This document shows, piece after piece, positions 45,976 through 57,291 of a stretch of DNA of 64,000 nt (the first letter of the stretch is position 1; every line of letters starts with the position of its first letter). The stretch covers positions 459,802 through 523,801 of the forward strand of contig NW_003314337.1 in NCBI RefSeq assembly GCF_000143415.4, in the 5' to 3' direction. The notes beneath the pieces were generated by a model. That model made no database searches. It worked only from the letters and a program-made list of their open reading frames with translations, and was not told where the DNA came from. The translations under genes were made by a program, and so were the position numbers. The DNA comes from Selaginella moellendorffii (taxonomy: Eukaryota; Streptophyta; Lycopodiopsida; Selaginellales; Selaginellaceae).

Positions 45976-47079
45976 GACTATTTGTAGCGCGAATGTGACT
46001 TTGGGTATTGAAAATTACTTGTCGGTCAGTCCTTACGGACACTCTTTCCTTATTGCCATGACAACAGAAAGTCGGTATTGCTGGACCTGTTATCAGTTTC
46101 CCACTTGAGTTAGTTGAGAAACTGGTCAATGTCCATGCACTTAAATTGGATAAATATAAGGTAGGAACCTTATGTGTTTCTTGTTAAGCATACTCGACCT
46201 GGTTTGAGAAACTTGTGTCATTGGGCTAGTATCAAGAACCCCCACAATATTGAGTTGGTCCCTCAATATTTGCTAAATGATAACTTACTATATCTGCCAA
46301 ACACCCTCGCTATCATGCCCTTTGTGTTAGTCTCATTTCAGTTTTAAATACTATTTATGGAAAGTGTTTAGATTTGCTCATTTGGCATATTTATAGAATG
46401 TAGAGATTGTTCTGAACACAATGTTGTTCATCATGTGTCCAAATTCGCAATCTAGGGGTATTTTATATTTAGTAAGTTTCAATTTTGTCCCAGAGACTAA
46501 CTCTTGATACTAAGGGAGGTTTGGGGTTAAAAGCCCAAAGTGTGTGTTCCTCAAGGGGGAGGGGAGGGGAGGAGAGGGGGGGGGGCTATAGGGGGTCTAA
46601 ATGTATAATAGGGATAGTGGATAGGTTGGGCATGACTGACAAACCTGAAGCATAGTTTAATTCTCACTTGTGTGCTTGTCCTTGTTCTCCATTTGGCTTG
46701 GGTCTAAGCCCAACTCCACACTATGCTAGTTAGTGGAGTACCTATATCTTCGTGTTAGGCCACCGGTATGCTAAAATAGTGCTAGACTCCATTTGGCTTC
46801 GTTTTGTGTACTGATTCTGGCATTGGGATGTTAGATGCTCTAGGACTGTTTCAAGTTGTTCCATGCTCCTATCCCTTTGCTCCTTGGGTTGTACACTCGG
46901 GAGTGGTTCCGTGCTCTAGTGCCATTGCTCCTTGGCTCCATACTTGGGACACTAAAGGGTTGACACTCAAACTCAACTTTTGTATATGCATTTATAGACA
47001 GCATTGTATGGGATGACTCTTCACACTAATACACCAAATTTATAAAGATGCTAATTAGCTTCTTTTTTCATACATGCAT
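45976..47079. other. segment interrupting the decayed element
   Basis: This does not match the LARD-like family apart from a short LTR-like scrap near 46,530. A patch at about 45,980-46,130 is less decayed, and its plus-strand translation faintly recalls a copia integrase; this is not strong enough to assign. A G-rich run at 46,555-46,586 could form a G-quadruplex. The remainder is unassigned. Confidence 0.35.
46555..46586 (+). other. G-rich tract with G-quadruplex potential
   Basis: Five runs of four or more G separated by single A or short spacers, the last being ten G in a row. It sits in decayed, otherwise AT-rich repeat DNA, where such a tract is unexpected. Confidence 0.6.
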
Positions 47080-47850
47080 TACTAATTATAGTTTAGGAAC
47101 CTAATTCCTTTAAGCTTTCAAGTCCTCTCACTTGATAAAGTAGTTAATCAACTTATGATTATGCATGGACTCCTCCATATTTGGCCTAATATGCCTCCCT
47201 TCTTGAAGTCAACACTTTTAATTAGGATCTATGTTCCTCTGACTTACTAATCTCACTTAACAAATCATCTAACCTGTGTAATATAATTCTATGCATAAGT
47301 GTGGAAGTCCTTAAATATTGATTTTTATTTAAAGCCATATCTTTGGACACACGGGAACTATTTTCCCAATCTTGATAGCCTCACCTCATAATAAACTTCA
47401 AGATCACACTTTTGTTATATTACTCCAATTTCATACATTCTTATAAACTATTTGTACTCACCTTTCTCAGTACCAACTTGTTTTTCTTCATTTCTTAGCT
47501 TTCTAAGACCTCTCCTTTCATAAGCTTCCTACTTGTCATTTAGTTTAACGTAGATAGTTCCACATTTTCAACTCTTTATGGCACAATTATTAGAAGTAGC
47601 AAAACTCCTGAGCACATATTTGGTTCCCCACCCCTAACTTATATAACCATTATAGATTATATCTCTTAATTTCTATAATTTAGTTCTATTTATTTACTAT
47701 TTACTTGTGGTTTCATACATTCTCTTTATTATTTTCATCCATGCTAAAATAGTAGCTTTGCACTTTCTACCATCGCATTAATAAGTCTTTTTAGGGATGA
47801 ATTTTATTCAATAACTTAAGAAGTGGTTTTCTCAATTTGGATATCCTTCA
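47080..47850 (-). mobile_element. decayed internal fragment, reverse orientation
   Basis: By eye this matches the reverse complement of about 58,940-59,720 of the intact element, with phrases such as ATGCATGGACTCCTCC shared. It is probably the continuation of the copy that starts at 43,753, after the interrupting segment. Confidence 0.65.
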
Positions 47851-48109
47851 TATATAATAAATGTAACGAATTTTGGTGACAATATCATACATATTTGCTA
47901 TCATATTCTCCTTTAAAAAAATTATTATTGTTATAAACTATTCTTTTGTGATCATCTCTTTAATTTTTGGTTATAATTTAAATTTGAATGAATAAATTTT
48001 TTTATTGACTATCATTTAGATGAGTATCTTGGATGTATATCACCTTCCTCACACTGATGATCTTTTGGATCATATAGAGAAGAGTTGTTAATTCACTAAG
48101 TTAAATATT

Positions 48110-48770
48110 ACTTTTGGGTAGTTCATGAAAACCCTTGTTAAAAAAACCTTAATAGAAATGGGATTGGCATATCCTAAATTGGAAGGTATAAGATTTGTGT
48201 GCCTTAACCAAATATTGATAAAGGTGTAGAAGCACTAGCAATAAATTGTAGGATATAATAACTATTGAACAATTAAGAAAAAGTTTATATAATTGGTTGA
48301 AATAGTGGGATTTAACTTCTTAAGACTTCTTGTCAATATAAGAAAGAGGTTAAATACATCCTTTAAGGGATAAAATGTTTATATTGTGATATAGTGAGTC
48401 AATGTTATAATAGGAAATATTTATTATTTAGGAAGTCTATCATTGAAAAAAATAAGCACATAAAAACATTAAATAAATGGTGTTTGGTATTATGAGGGCA
48501 TTAGACAAGACCCAAAAGACTAAGTCTTTAAATAATAATGGATAAAAGGTGTTATCTAAAGTTCAAGGTTGAATAAAGTTAAGAAAAGGGGATGTCTATT
48601 TATACAAAGTGGATAAGGCCAAAAAAATCTTAGCATAAATAGCAAAAAGTATATAAAATCCCAAGAGTAACAAATGTTAATATTAGTGTGTAGGATTACA
48701 AGGTGGGGTTAAGAGATTTTTGAGTGAGAATTATTTAGTAATAGTTTTAAATAATAATTTATATTTTCAT
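48110..48770 (+). mobile_element. decayed internal fragment, forward orientation
   Basis: This matches about 58,365-58,990 of the intact element in the same orientation (GAAATGGGATTGGCATA against GAAATGGGAATGGCATA), with mostly G-to-A and C-to-T changes. It implies either an inversion or a second relic. The AT-rich DNA from 48,770 to 49,240 is unassigned. Confidence 0.65.
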
Positions 48771-49239
48771 TGCTTATGAAATAATTATTTATGTTTTAAA
48801 CCAAGCATGACAACAATAAATCTTTGCATTTATCTAAAGTAGTAAAGAAAAATATTTTAAAAAGAAAGCCTCATATTTCCTTTTAAATAGGATAATAAAT
48901 TTTTAGTTAATGTATAAAATTTGTTTTAAAAAGTTTTTATCATTGATCAATCAGCTAATAAAAAAGGTTTTTTTTAAATTTAAAAAATAATAGTTATTTC
49001 AAGAATAAACAGATTTATAAATATATGCAAGAAGGATTATAAAGACATATATATAACTAAAAAGGGTTTAAGAATTACAAAAACATAGACATAATATAAA
49101 AAAGATTAATGTATAAAAATAATTCCAAATATATAAATATAACCAAAAGAATGTGATACTTTTTTGATTAAAAATATAATATTTTCTTTATGGGCATCTA
49201 ATACTTTTTTTTCTAATACTTTTTATTTTGATAGTATGA

Positions 49240-49844
49240 GTGTATGGAATATGGAAAGGAAATATAAAAAATATGCGTCTCTATTAGCCCAAAAACCCAT
49301 TTATATATAAGAGCGAGTGGTTTGGATTGAAACCAATCTGACAGCTACTAAAATTCCATTATGCTAATATTAATATATGACATCATAACCATATACTTGG
49401 ACCTCACATCATCCCCTCCTCTCGAAATAATGGAAGACCATCACAGGACTCTTGTAGATGGGCCGGGATCTAGAGGAATATCAGGAGGAGGAATTAGTGG
49501 ATCTATAAGTGGTACTAGGTCTTCTTGATCCTTTGTATAAAGTGTTTCAACTGTTACACATGCGCAATTTCTGGAGGATTAGTCTGCTAGGCATCATGCC
49601 GAACCTCATAAACTTGTGGTCTAACATGCCACAACACTTAATATGGTCCTTTCCACTAAACAAGGAGCCCATTAAATAAACCATGTACCATAAGATGAGG
49701 AAAACGGATTAATACCAAGTTATCCACTTTATACTTTGCAAGTGGATGATGATGGGAGTTGTAATGTTGTTGTTGTCCCACTTTTATGTGGCCTAGATGT
49801 TTGGCAGATTATACTCGGACAAGTTGGAGAATGCTCTTAACCAC
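49240..49844 (-). mobile_element. 3' end relic of a second LTR-element family (copy 2)
   Basis: This is a less decayed counterpart of 43,430-43,752. On the minus strand a degraded coding tail runs into the purine tract CGAGAGGAGGGGATGATG (about 49,413-49,430), after which an LTR beginning TGATGTGAGG runs to about 49,240. The coding tail may be the end of a Gypsy polyprotein, but stops are frequent and no domain is certain. The large-LTR copy begins at about 49,845. Confidence 0.5.
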
Positions 49845-52525
49845 ACCTTTAACCACTTGGAGGAGTCTCACTCACAACCTCCATAGGTTTTATTCCGAAC
49901 TTGGGGTTTTGCTAGCCCCAAGAATGATATCTGTGCCACTCAACTGTTGCACTTGGTCCAAGTGTTCCACGTGTCTGGTCCCATGACCGACACCCAAAGG
50001 TACCATTGACAAATTGGCCTGTTGCGCTAAGGCCATGCCCATTCACCTTTGCCATACTGGTGGTACAATACCACTTGCATCACAATCCCATCTCTCCAAA
50101 ACTGGGCCATCCGTCCATGAGTGGTCATCCCAGATCCACTCCTTAGCATCCTTAGGATGCCCACAGACATGGGGAATAGCCTTCCCCAATATCCCTTTAT
50201 CAATTTCTATTAAGTCCCTTTTTTGTCAATGGCTATATTTGCTAACACTACCACTAAATCAAGGCTTGCAGGCCCAGCCACTAAGTTCTATTGTCCTCTG
50301 GGACTTCCTCACCATGTGACCGTATTCTTAGTCACTACACTAGAGGATTTCTCCTTCTTCTTTCCCCCGTTTAGGACTTTGGGACAACATTTTGGAACAC
50401 TGTGGCCCTATGCGAGCCCCGTGGGTACTCTCCCCACCTTCTGCCTTTAGGTGCTCTAGCCGTGGGCTTAGAGCGAGGTTCCATTGAGCCACACCAGGTA
50501 TCCAAGTAGGTAGTGCCACCCACACTTGGACTGAGAGCATCGACCATTCGATCTCCTGGGGGAACTAGAGCCAGCTCTTGAACACTTCACTAAGCTACCC
50601 TGCTTGTCGGTCCGTATTCACTCTAGCTTTGGACTTCCCAGTGGTTATCCCATCACCCAACACATGGGTGCAACCTTCTTGGGCCAAACTAGCCTTTCCT
50701 GGCCAAACTGGCTCCACTGGAGTCCTCCCCCTACTATACTTTTCGAACTCTCCCCAGGGTCTGGGAGACAAATGCTTTGGGCTTTCACCCTCTCAGACTC
50801 GAACTCAAACTCGGACACGGACTCGGACTCGGACTCAGACTTAGACTTGGACTTGGACTTGGACTCGGACTCGAACTCGGCCTTGGGCTCGGTCTCGGCC
50901 TCAGCCTCGGTCTTGATCTTGGTCCCTGTCTCAGTCGCGGTACCAGTCTTGGTTCCGGTCTCAGTCTTAGTCCCGGTCTTGGTCTTGGTCTCGACTTTGG
51001 ACTCCATCTCGGGTCCTTCTCAGGCTCCATCTCAGGTCCATCTTGGACTCCATCTCGGGCCCATCTCGGGTTCATCTCGGACTCCATTTCGGGTCCATCT
51101 TGGACTCCATCTCGGTCCATGTCAGACTCCATCTCGGGTCCATCTCGGACTCCATGTTAGACTCCATCTGGGGTCCATCTCGGACTCCATCTTGATCCCC
51201 ATCTTGGACTCCATCTTGAACTCCATCTCAGGTCTATCTCGGACTCCATCTTGGGTCCCTTTTCTAAAGACTCTCTTATGGCTAGCTTCATGCTTGTTCC
51301 TTGAGTACTCCGTTAGGAGTTCTACTCCCACTCTCAACCTTTCAAGTTGGAGCTTTTAGTCCAAACATATTACACTCGTTTGGCTTTTGCTTCAGCCACT
51401 ACCACGTGGCACCCTTTTGACTCCACTTTGGGGCTTAGGGATTTGTGTCTCACAACTCCACCACCTATAGACGAAGTTTGATGTCCTCATCGAACTATAA
51501 ACCATTTTATAAGGCAACACCAACATGTATTACCCTTTCCATCCTTGGCACCCAACCAATATTCATCAATGGTTTTACACCAAAAGCTCACCATGATTTC
51601 TCCATCCTCTAAGGAGCATAGCCTCTCTAACATAAAGACTCGATCGATTGCATATAGTGGTTCTTTCCCTTTTAGTGGTTTAGTTCTTGCTAAACCCGTT
51701 AGAGGCACCTCCTCTATCTCAATTCCACTACTCACTCTCAAGTAGTTTCAGTTCTCATTGATATAAACTTGCACTCTGGAACTTTTAATTTTGACTTCTT
51801 AGAGTCAATTTCCTAAGTGTCTCCAACACTTTACATTGCACATATTGTACAACTCTACTTCCCCATCCTTGGAAGTTCTCTACTTGAGGGCACCGTCATC
51901 CTCTTTTCTATTTTGTGCCACCTTTGGCACTAAGTTCTAATCATCATAATTCGTGCTAGAGCTATCCATGGCCCTAACATTTGGCTACTTTGCCGCTTTT
52001 GCCCTTGGAGCTTTCACCTTTGCCAACTTGGAGCATTTGGGGATCCATCCTTGGAAGCATCCTTCCTTTCCCACAATCCGTTATCATCCAACATATTAGT
52101 GTTCCATGGCTAACTTTACTATTTGGATTCCTTCCAATAAATTTTATGGCCCACACTTGGCCACTAGTCTTTTGCTTTTATCCTTTGATTGTTGCACTAA
52201 GCAACATAGCATCAATACCTCCATTTTCAAGGTATTTTTTTGGTTCCATGGCAAAGGCTCTATTTTGCTAAGTCCAGAGAGTGCTCACCCCTAGAAGGTC
52301 TCTTTAGTATTTTTCTGTTGTGGGCTCTATCCATGACCTAATTTAGTGACCCTCCTATGGGTCTTTTATAGAGATTATTTTCTTCGGACTCATTATACTA
52401 TTGCATTGACACAGCTGATTTCCTTATATGCCCTTCCCACTTGCTCACCTTGACCAAGCCACACCATCATCAATAGTTCAAATCAACACTTTGAACTAGG
52501 AACCTTATTCCTTAAACCAACCAAG
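49845..52525 (-). mobile_element. LARD-like copy in reverse: 3' LTR plus internal part
   Basis: The LTR occupies about 49,845-51,454, its TGTGAGAC start at 51,454 on the minus strand; its other end is truncated. Internal sequence, about 51,455-52,525, matches the intact element's 60,260-61,314, including the segment just before the 3' LTR. At 52,526 it is cut by a forward LTR copy. The long minus- and plus-strand frames here are low-complexity products of the tandem array and are not genes. Confidence 0.8.
50795..51270. repeat. tandem arrays (6-bp and 12-bp units) in LTR
   Basis: A (GACTCG)n-type hexamer array (about 50,795-51,000) is followed by an array of GGACTCCATCTC-type 12-bp units, with longer variants containing GGTCCATCTC. 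Equivalent arrays occur in every LTR copy, at about 52,735-53,045, 55,890-56,280, 61,550-61,970 and 63,880-64,000. Confidence 0.9.
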
Positions 52526-53965
52526 TGTGAGACACAAATCCCTAAGCCCCGAAGTGGAGCCAAAAGGGTGCCACGTGGTAGTGGCCGAACCGAAAGCCAA
52601 ATGAGCGTAACACGTTTGGACTAAAAAGGCTCTGACTTGAAAGGTCGAGAGCGGGAGTGGAACTCCCAACGGAGTGCTCAAGGAGCGAGCATGAAATGAG
52701 CAATAAAAGAGTCTCTAGAAAGGGACCGGAGATGGAGTGAGAGATGGAGTCTGAGATGGACCTGAGATGGAGTCCGAGATAGACCCAAGATGGACCCGAG
52801 ATGGAGTCCGAGATGGAGTCCGAGATGGAGTCCGAGATGGACCTGAGATGGAATCCGAGATAGAGTTCCAGAAGGACCCGAGACGGAGTCTGAGATTGGG
52901 ACCGAGACCGAGACCAGAACCGAGACCAAGACCGAGATCGGGACCGAGACCGAGACCGAGGCCTAGGCCAAGACCGAGCCCAAGCCCGAGTCCGAGTTCA
53001 AGTCCAAGTTCGAGTCCGAGTCCGTCTCCGAATCTGAGTTGAAGTCTGAGAGGGTGAAAGCCCAAAGCATTTGTCTCTCAGACCCTTGGGGGTTTGGTGA
53101 GCTCCAAAAGTATAGTAGGGGGAGGACTCCAGTGGAGCCAGCTTGGCCAGGAAAGGCTAGTTTGGCCCAGGAAGGCTGTATCCAAGTGTTGGGTGATGGG
53201 ATAACCACTGGGAAGTCCAAGGTTAGAGTGAATATGGACCGACAAGCGGGGTAGCTTGGTGAGATGTTCAAGAGCCAGCTCTAGTTCCCCCAGGAGATCG
53301 AATGGTCGATGCTCCCAATCCAAGTGTGAGTGGCACTAACTACTTGGATATCTAGTGTGGCTTAATTGAACCTCGCTCTAAACCCATGGCTAGAGCACCA
53401 AAAGGCGGAAGGTGGGGAGAGTAACCATGAGGCTCGCGTAGGGCCACGATGTTCCAAAATGCTGTCTTAAAGTCCCAGATTGTGGAAAGGAAGAGCAGTG
53501 ATCCTCTGGTGTAGTGACCAATGATACGGTCATGTGGTGAGGAAGTCCCAGAGGATAGTGGGACTTAGTGGTCAGGCCTATGGGCCTTGATCTAGTGGCA
53601 GTGTTGGTGAACATGGCCATGGATAGAAAAGGATCTTGGTGGGGACTGTTAAAGGGATATTGGGGAAGGTTATTCCCCATGTCTATGGGCATCTTAAGGA
53701 TGTTAATGAGTGGACCCAGGATGGTCACTTATGGACAGATGGCCCAGTCTTTGAGACACAGGACCACAATGCAGGTGGTGTTGGATCACCGGTGTGACCA
53801 AGTTAAATGGCCATGGCCTTAGTGTAATGGGCTAGTATATTGGTGGTACCTTGGGGTGTCAGTCATGGGATCGAACACGTGGAGCACTTGGATCAAGTGT
53901 AATAGCTGAGTGGCATAGATGCCATTCTTGGGGCTAGCAAGTCCCTAAGTCCAAAATAGCTTGGG
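52526..53965 (+). mobile_element. truncated LTR copy, forward orientation
   Basis: This begins exactly with TGTGAGACACAAATCCCTAAG, the LTR start, and aligns with the intact LTR through the tandem array and beyond to GGGGCTAGCAAGTCCC, then diverges. It lies within the internal region of the reverse copy on its left. No matching target duplication was found, because its right end is lost. Confidence 0.75.
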
Positions 53966-54649
53966 TATAGCTCAAAATGAGCTCACACCCACTACTAAGG
54001 TTGCGAGGAATCTCACTACTGTGATCCTGGCTACACAAAAACAGGTACATCCGATTCGTTTTCTGCGCTTTTCTTCAACCCCAACCTGTAGGAACTATTC
54101 TCGGCCAGATTGCCAAACCCTAGTGCCACGGTGACACAAGGGGCTTGTATTGACTTTGCCCAAGTAGTGCTTTTGCATCGACTGTTCCAATATCTAATCA
54201 TCCCCTCAGAAAAAAGACGGGATGACAGCGACTAGACTAGACGGCGAGATCCATGAGGCAACGGACAAAGATCAGGTTGAGCATGTTCCTTAGCTCTAGT
54301 CCTTGGAAGTCACTTCTGATGTGCGGCTCGGACATGTACTTGAGTACATTGGCTCGCGAGCATCAATCGTGCAAATCTCAGTTCATTCTTGAATCCTAGC
54401 TTTGTACTTTCACAAAAGAATGAGAGATAGAGCTAGCGGAGATTGCATTACTAATCCTCATCTTCCATGATACAGGTACCCCCTGGACACCCAAACTGTA
54501 GGAGGTGACATAGGAAGTGCTTAGGGAAATCGTTTTGGTCGTGGTTGGTACCGGGTTACCGGGCGGATGATCCTACGCCTTGGACGAATGTACTGAAAAT
54601 GGCCTAGTTGATCTGCTTAACCAAAAATACCCGCGAGGGACAACCGTGC
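53966..54649. other. unassigned segment between element fragments
   Basis: This does not match the LARD-like family, has no long reading frame, and lies where about 2 kb of internal sequence is missing from the older reverse element. Its origin is unknown. Confidence 0.4.
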
Positions 54650-55574
54650 TAGGGTGTGATACTTGGCTTTCTTTGGGGGACACCTTTCCCATGACTTTAG
54701 TATGGCACATTTTGCCATCCCTAAGATACCCATTGTTCTCACACTGGGATCTTATGATCCTCCTCATCCTTCGTGGGGTGCAACACACCTCAGTCCAAAT
54801 GCTTCCACTAGTCCTCTAGAACCATTCCTTATCTCCACTCGAGTCATCTAGCTTTTTGGACTTTACTAATCCGACGACCTATAAGGTCCTATTTTGAAGT
54901 ACCAGCTCGTTAGAATACAATTTTTTGTATTCATGTCCTACCTATAAAGACCATTCTTGCAAGTGTTACTCCGACACTTGATTATTCTTTGTTCCATATG
55001 GGTTACCTTTGCCCCTTAGAACTATTTGTCCCTGTGATGAAAACATCAACTCATCCTCTAAATACACCCTTAACTTCTGGGGTTGTTTCAACATTTATTC
55101 AAGGTAGCCCCGACTACCATTTCAAGGACTTATATCCTCATCCGTATTTGACCTCCCACAATCATTACTTTTGGTCTCAAATTCATGAGCACCAACCTCA
55201 ACTACATGAGGGTAATCTTGCGGCTCCTTTATCGTTTTAGAGTCTCTATCTTCCCCGTGATCCTAACTATAGTTTTTTACCACAACTACATTAGCCAGTT
55301 TGTTGAGTCAAACACTCATTTGGATCAAATCCTCAACTCAATGAGGAAAACTTTATACTATTCCCAAGACTCTGAAGTCGTTCCATTATTGGCCCTTTTC
55401 TATCCACCACCTCACATACAAGTTCACACCTAAACTATAGTGGAGAGCCATCTCTTCTTGACCTACTACTCCTCAAGGATAGACCCACTCCTGGGCCCTT
55501 CCAATGCCAATACTAGTGGTTATATACTTGAGCACCAATAAAAGTTAGACTAAGGAACAGCTCTGATACCAAAT
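54650..55574 (-). mobile_element. 5' internal part of an older reverse element, with primer binding site
   Basis: This is the reverse complement of about 57,274-58,190 of the intact element. The minus-strand sequence TGGTATCAGAGC (complement of 55,560-55,571) lies directly next to the LTR end and matches the usual initiator-Met tRNA primer site. The LTR of this copy runs from 55,575 rightwards, is split by the younger insertion, and resumes at 62,969. Confidence 0.8.
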
Positions 55575-55660
55575 TGTAAGGGACTAAATTTTCCATTCTA
55601 CTTTAGTCACTGAACCACACCTCTGACCACTTGGAGGAGTCTCACTCACAACCTCCATAG
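55575..55660 (-). repeat. end fragment of the older element's LTR, left of the nested insertion
   Basis: This holds the 3' terminus of the reverse LTR (TGTAAG on the plus strand at 55,575) up to the target site CATAG at 55,656-55,660. Confidence 0.85.
55656..55660. repeat. target site duplication CATAG, left
   Basis: CATAG immediately precedes the TG of the 5' LTR and recurs at 62,964-62,968 directly after the CA end of the 3' LTR. Removing the insertion and one CATAG restores the older LTR sequence, as seen uninterrupted at about 49,880. Confidence 0.93.
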
Positions 55661-57273
55661 TGTGAGACACAAAATCCCTAGGCCCCAAAGTGGAGCTGGA
55701 AAGGGTGCCACGTGGTAGTGGCTGAAGTGAAAGCCAAACAAGCGTAACACGTTTAGACTAAAACCTCCGACTTGAAAGGTCGAGAGCGGGAGTGGAACTC
55801 CCAACAAAGTGCTCAAAGAACAAGCACGAAGCGAGCAATAAGTGAGGCTCCAAAAAGGGACCCAAAAAGGACCAACACATGACACGTGGAAGTGTCCGAG
55901 GTGGAGTCCGAGGTGGAGTCCGAGATGGAGTCCGAAGTGGAGTCCGAGATGGAGTCCGAAGTGGAGTCCGAGATGGAGTCCGAGATGGACCGAGACGGAG
56001 TCCGAGATGGAGTCCGAGATGGACTGAGACGGAGTCCGAGATGGAGTCTGAGATGGACTTGAGATGGAATCCAAGATGGAGTTCGAGAAGGATCCAAGAT
56101 GAAGTCCGAGGTCGAGACCGAGACCAGGACCAAGACCGAGACCGAGACCGGGACCGAGACCAAGACCGAGACTGGGACCGAGACCGAGCCCGAGACCGAG
56201 GCGGAGGCCGAGACCGAGCCCGAGTCCGAGTCCGAGTCCAAGTCTGAGTCTGAGTCCAAGTCTGAGTTCAAGTTTGAGAGGGTGAAAGCCCAAAGCGTTC
56301 GTCTCCCAGACCCTAGGGGGTTTGGTGAGCTCCAAAAGTATAGTAAGGGGGAGGACTGCAGTGGAGCCAGTTTGGCCAGGAAAGGCCAGTTTGGCCCAGG
56401 AAGGCCAGACCCAGTGTTGGGTGATGAACTGACCATTGGGAAGTCCAAGACTAGACTGAACACGGACCGACAAGCGGGGTAGCTTGGTGAAGTGTTCAAG
56501 AGCCGGCTCTAGTTCCCCCGGGAGATCGACTGGCCGATGCTCCCAGTCCAAGTGTGGGTGGCACTACCTACTTGGATACTAGGCATGGCTCAATGGAACC
56601 TTGCTCTAAGCCCATGGCTAGAGCACCCAAGGGTGGAAGGCGGGGAAAGTACTTAGGTGGCTCGCGTAAGGCCACGGTGTTCGGAAATGTCGTCCCAAAG
56701 GCCCAGACTGTGGAAAGGAAGAGGAGCAGTCCTCTAGGGTGTGACCAAGGACACAGCCGTGTGGTGATGAAGTCCCAGAGGACCGTGGGACTTAGTGGTC
56801 AGGCCTATGGGCCTCGATCCAGTGGCAGTGTTGGCAAACACGGCCAAAGGCAAAAAGGGACTTAGTGGGGACTAATAGAGGGATATTGGGGAAGGCTGTT
56901 CCCTTTGTCGGTGGGCATCCTAAGGATGCTAAGGAGTGGATCTGGGATGACCACTCATGGATGGTTGGCCCAATCTTGGAGAGACAAGACTGTGTTGCAA
57001 GTGGTATTGGACTACCAGTGCAGCAAAGGTGATTGGGCATGGCCTTAGTGTAACAGGCTGCTATGTCGGTGGTACCTTTGAGTGTCGGTCATGGGATCGG
57101 ACACATGGAGCACTTGGACCATGTGCAAGGGTTGAGTGGCATGGATGCCATTCTTGGGGCTAGCAAGTCCCAAGTCCTGAATTGGACTTATGGAGGTTGT
57201 GAATGAGACTCCTCCAAATGGTCAGAGGTGTGGTTAAGTGACTAAAGTAGAATGGAAAAATTAGTCGGTTACA
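55661..57273 (+). repeat. 5' LTR of the complete element
   Basis: This 1613-bp direct repeat starts TGTGAGACACAAAATCCC and ends in TTAGTCGGTTACA. The tandem arrays occupy about 55,890-56,280. It is 36 bp shorter than the 3' LTR, which array length differences can explain. Confidence 0.92.
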
Positions 57274-57276
57274 ACT

Positions 57277-57291
57277 TGGTATCGGAGCTGT
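57277..57291 (+). other. primer binding site, initiator-Met tRNA type
   Basis: TGGTATCGGAGC begins 3 bp after the LTR end. It matches the common plant primer site TGGTATCAGAGC except for one base; the older copy on the minus strand near 55,560-55,571 matches it exactly. Confidence 0.85.

Noticed and set aside
45980-46130. Possible copia integrase remnant
   Set aside because: The resemblance is limited to a few residues (a FLIAM...SRYCW pattern) and stops interrupt it, so it is noted only within the unassigned segment.
52521-52525. CCAAG before the forward LTR copy at 52,526 as a target duplication
   Set aside because: The right end of that copy is lost, so no matching second copy can be shown.
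55890-56280. CRISPR-like regular repeats
   Set aside because: The units are 6-12 bp without unique spacers and occur in every LTR copy; this is a eukaryotic genome.
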